64,000 bases of DNA from Actinomycetes bacterium (GTDB lineage: Bacteria > Actinomycetota > Acidimicrobiia > Acidimicrobiales > RAAP-2): NCBI GenBank assembly GCA_021798955.1, contig JAJZBK010000004.1, positions 1-64,000 of the forward strand, given 5' to 3'. Position 1 is the stretch's first letter; each line of letters begins with the position of its first letter. A model generated the notes under the pieces. It had not been told where the DNA came from. It worked only from the letters and a program-made list of their open reading frames with translations, and did no database searches. This document shows, piece by piece, positions 61,957 to 64,000 of this stretch. Both the position numbers and the translations under genes were made by a program.

Positions 61957-63647
61957 TGGGCTACTTCTGGACCATCGTCGTCCTCGTCGCCGTCCTGGCC
62001 CTCGCCTGGCGATTCCTCGGCTCGTACCTGGCCGCCGTCTACGAGGGGCGGGTCACCTACCTGCGCTTCGTCGAGCGCCCCCTCTACCGCCTGCTCGCCG
62101 TCGACCCTGAGGCCGAGCAGAGCTGGACCCGCTACGCCGGTGCCCTCCTCGTCTTCTCGGCCGTCGCCCTGCTGCTCTCGTACCTGCTCATCCGCATCCA
62201 GGGCTCGCTTCCGTTCAACCCCCAGCACCTCGGGGCCGTGCCACCGGCACTGTCGTGGAACACGGCGGTGTCCTTCGTCACCAACACCAACTGGCAGAAC
62301 TACGCGGGCGAGTCGACGATGTCGTACTTCTCGCAGATGGCCGTCCTCGAGGTCCAGCAGTTCGTGAGCGCGGCGGTCGGCATCGCGGTGGCTGTCGCCC
62401 TCATCCGGGGGTTCGCCCGCCGGGGCTCGTCCACCATCGGCAACTTCTGGCTGGACCTCGTGCGCGGCGTCCTCTATGTGCTCGTCCCCATCGCCTTCCT
62501 CGCCGGCGTCGTCTTCGTGGGCCAGGGCGCAGTGCAGACCCTCGGCGGTCCGGCGGTCGTCCACAACGCGCTCGACGGCGCCACCCAGACCATCGCGCGG
62601 GGTCCGGCCGGCTTCATGGAAGCGATCAAGCAGCTCGGGACCAACGGTGGCGGGTTCTTCAACGCCAACGGGGCCCACCCCTTCGAGAACCCCACTGGGC
62701 TCACCAACCTGCTGTCGATCGCCCTCCTCCTCTGCATCCCGGTGGCACTCACCTACACCTTCGGCAAGCTGGCGGGCAGCGTGCGGCAGGGGGTGGCCGT
62801 GCTCGCCGCCATGACGATCATCTTCGGCGCCTGGCTGGGCGTCGCCTCCTTCGCCGAGTCCCAGCCCAACCCGGCCGTCACCGCCACCCATGCCGTGGCC
62901 CAGCCACAGGGGAACATGGTGGGCAAGGAGGCCCGCTTCGGCCCCCTGTCGTCCTCCCTCTACAACGTCGCCTCGACCCAGACGTCGACCGGGTCGATCG
63001 ACAGTGCCAACGACTCCTACACCCCGATGGGTGGGTTCGCGCTGCTCACCGGCATGATGCTCGGCGAAGTCACCCCCGGTGGCGTCGGGAGCGGTCTGTA
63101 CACGATCCTCCTCTTCGCCATCATCACGGTGTTCATCGGCGGGTTGATGATCGGACGAACACCCGAGTACCTGGGCAAGAAGATCCAGGCTCGCGAGGTC
63201 AAGCTCGCCGCCTTCGCCGTCCTGGTGATGCCACTCGTGGTGCTCGTGCTCACCGCCGTGGCCACCTCCGTCCATGCCGGCCGAGCGGGACCGCTGAACG
63301 CCGGGCCGCACGGTTTCTCGGAGATCCTCTACGCCTTCACCTCGCAAGCCAACAACAACGGCTCCGCCTTCGCCGGGCTGTCGGGCAACACCGCCTTCTA
63401 CAACGTGACCGGCGGCCTGGCCATGCTCTTCGGGCGCTTCGCCATCATCGTCCCCACGCTGGCGCTCGCCGGCACGCTGGCGGCGAAGGAGGCCGTCCCG
63501 GCCGGGCTCGGGACCTTCCGCACCGACACCCCCCTGTTCACCGGGCTGCTCATCGGCATCATCATCATCGTCGGCGGCCTCACCTTCTTTCCGGCGGTCG
63601 CCCTCGGGCCGATCGTCGAGCAACTCAGCCACGGGAGGCTCTTCTAG
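61956..63647 (+). CDS. kdpA: Potassium-transporting ATPase subunit KdpA
   Basis: 563 residues, full length, with about ten membrane segments. Selectivity-filter loops of the channel-like subunit are visible: NTNWQNYAGE, LGTNGGGFFNANGAHPFENP, TPMGGFALL and TSQANNNGSAFAGL. It binds and passes K+ while KdpB hydrolyses ATP. It overlaps kdpF by one base and is followed at once by kdpB. Confidence 0.97.
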   Translation: MGYFWTIVVLVAVLALAWRFLGSYLAAVYEGRVTYLRFVERPLYRLLAVDPEAEQSWTRYAGALLVFSAVALLLSYLLIRIQGSLPFNPQHLGAVPPALSWNTAVSFVTNTNWQNYAGESTMSYFSQMAVLEVQQFVSAAVGIAVAVALIRGFARRGSSTIGNFWLDLVRGVLYVLVPIAFLAGVVFVGQGAVQTLGGPAVVHNALDGATQTIARGPAGFMEAIKQLGTNGGGFFNANGAHPFENPTGLTNLLSIALLLCIPVALTYTFGKLAGSVRQGVAVLAAMTIIFGAWLGVASFAESQPNPAVTATHAVAQPQGNMVGKEARFGPLSSSLYNVASTQTSTGSIDSANDSYTPMGGFALLTGMMLGEVTPGGVGSGLYTILLFAIITVFIGGLMIGRTPEYLGKKIQAREVKLAAFAVLVMPLVVLVLTAVATSVHAGRAGPLNAGPHGFSEILYAFTSQANNNGSAFAGLSGNTAFYNVTGGLAMLFGRFAIIVPTLALAGTLAAKEAVPAGLGTFRTDTPLFTGLLIGIIIIVGGLTFFPAVALGPIVEQLSHGRLF

Positions 63648-64000
63648 ATGGCCGCGCCACACCCCGGGGACACCGCTCCGGACCCGACGACGACCCCGAC
63701 TGGAGACGACACCACCGCCCGCCCCCACGGGGTCGCCAAGCCCCGACGGCTCTTCGACCGCGAGATCCTCGGCCCTGCCGTCGTCGAGGCGTTCCGCAAG
63801 CTCCACCCGAAGGTACAGGTCCGCAACCCGGTCATGTTCGTGGTGCTGGTGGGCACGGTGGTCACCCTCGTCGAGGCGGTCGCCCACCCGTCGGTGTTCA
63901 CGTGGTCGATCACCGTGTGGCTGGCCCTCACCGTCCTCTTCGCCAATTTCGCCGAGGCGGTGGCCGAGGGCCGGGGCAAGGCCCAAGCCGAGACGTTGCG
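63648..64000 (+). CDS. kdpB: Potassium-transporting ATPase ATP-binding subunit KdpB (5' part)
   Basis: The first 117 codons; the gene runs off the window. After about 30 Thr/Asp/Pro-rich residues, the family N-terminus appears: AVVEAFRKLHPKVQVRNPVM, then FVVLVGTVVTLVEAV, TVWLALTVLFANFAEAVAEG and RGKAQAETLR. It is the P-type ATPase that drives the KdpA channel. Confidence 0.95.
   Translation, partial: MAAPHPGDTAPDPTTTPTGDDTTARPHGVAKPRRLFDREILGPAVVEAFRKLHPKVQVRNPVMFVVLVGTVVTLVEAVAHPSVFTWSITVWLALTVLFANFAEAVAEGRGKAQAETL

Noticed and set aside
61917-63986. A 689-codon minus frame antisense to kdpA
   Set aside because: High-G+C third-position effect; it has no domain, while the + strand encodes a clear KdpA.

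Overview
The window is a 64 kb piece of a very G+C-rich bacterial chromosome (above 70% G+C by eye almost throughout). The gene content points to Actinomycetota: a mycobacterial-type LpdA flavoprotein, a CysO-like sulfur carrier, coproheme decarboxylase HemQ/ChdC, glucosyl-3-phosphoglycerate synthase GpgS and a CIRCE-controlled groEL. Many genes have a TANNNT-like -10 box only 6-9 nt before the start codon, as expected of leaderless mRNAs. I would guess class Acidimicrobiia; that placement is inference.

Layout. 1-9164 is core metabolism: lpdA, an FKBP lipoprotein, a histidine phosphatase with an acetyltransferase, a Nudix hydrolase, a tiny Cys-rich protein, an overlapping hemQ-larE-NIL operon, and groEL behind CIRCE. 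9345-16445 holds thrC-cysO, then genes for glucosylglycerate (gpgS) and trehalose (otsA, otsB) synthesis, a LytR_C protein and an aldo/keto reductase. tRNA-Thr (16558-16630) is followed by an AT-richer islet (about 17.2-18.4 kb) with a membrane-protein gene and transposase debris. 18533-27089 holds an MBL-fold hydrolase, a marR/MFS drug-efflux pair, a TauE/DUF1634/GntR operon with a visible operator, an anaerobic-sulfatase-maturase-like radical SAM protein and an SDR. 27348-36127 is a molybdenum supercluster: modA, a fused modBC, a MerR-Mop regulator, DUF6457, mogA-like, moaD, moaA, moeA, moaE, mobA and moaC. 36702-44000 has a NERD protein and cell-envelope genes. 44062-53397 is one gene for a roughly 3100-residue surface protein. 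53656-59228 has a stress protein, a pseudogene, an SRPBCC protein, a lipocalin-like/kinase pair and an ABC exporter. 59311-64000 is the Kdp potassium system: kdpD, kdpE, a tandem-repeat regulatory region, a 27-codon ORF, kdpF, kdpA and the start of kdpB.

Functional themes are osmotic and potassium homeostasis (trehalose, glucosylglycerate, Kdp), complete molybdate uptake plus molybdopterin synthesis, and protein-based sulfur transfer (CysO, LarE, MoaD).

The most unusual feature is not a protein family. The window carries more than a dozen short tandem-repeat arrays, each with a different unit (5-33 bp), concentrated at the 3' ends of genes. In five cases (cysO, gpgS, the MerR-Mop regulator, a phosphodiester glycosidase-like gene, kdpE) the repeated unit contains the gene's own TGA stop codon, so the array is a series of duplicated stops. 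I know of no name for this and rate it as the best candidate for something undescribed.
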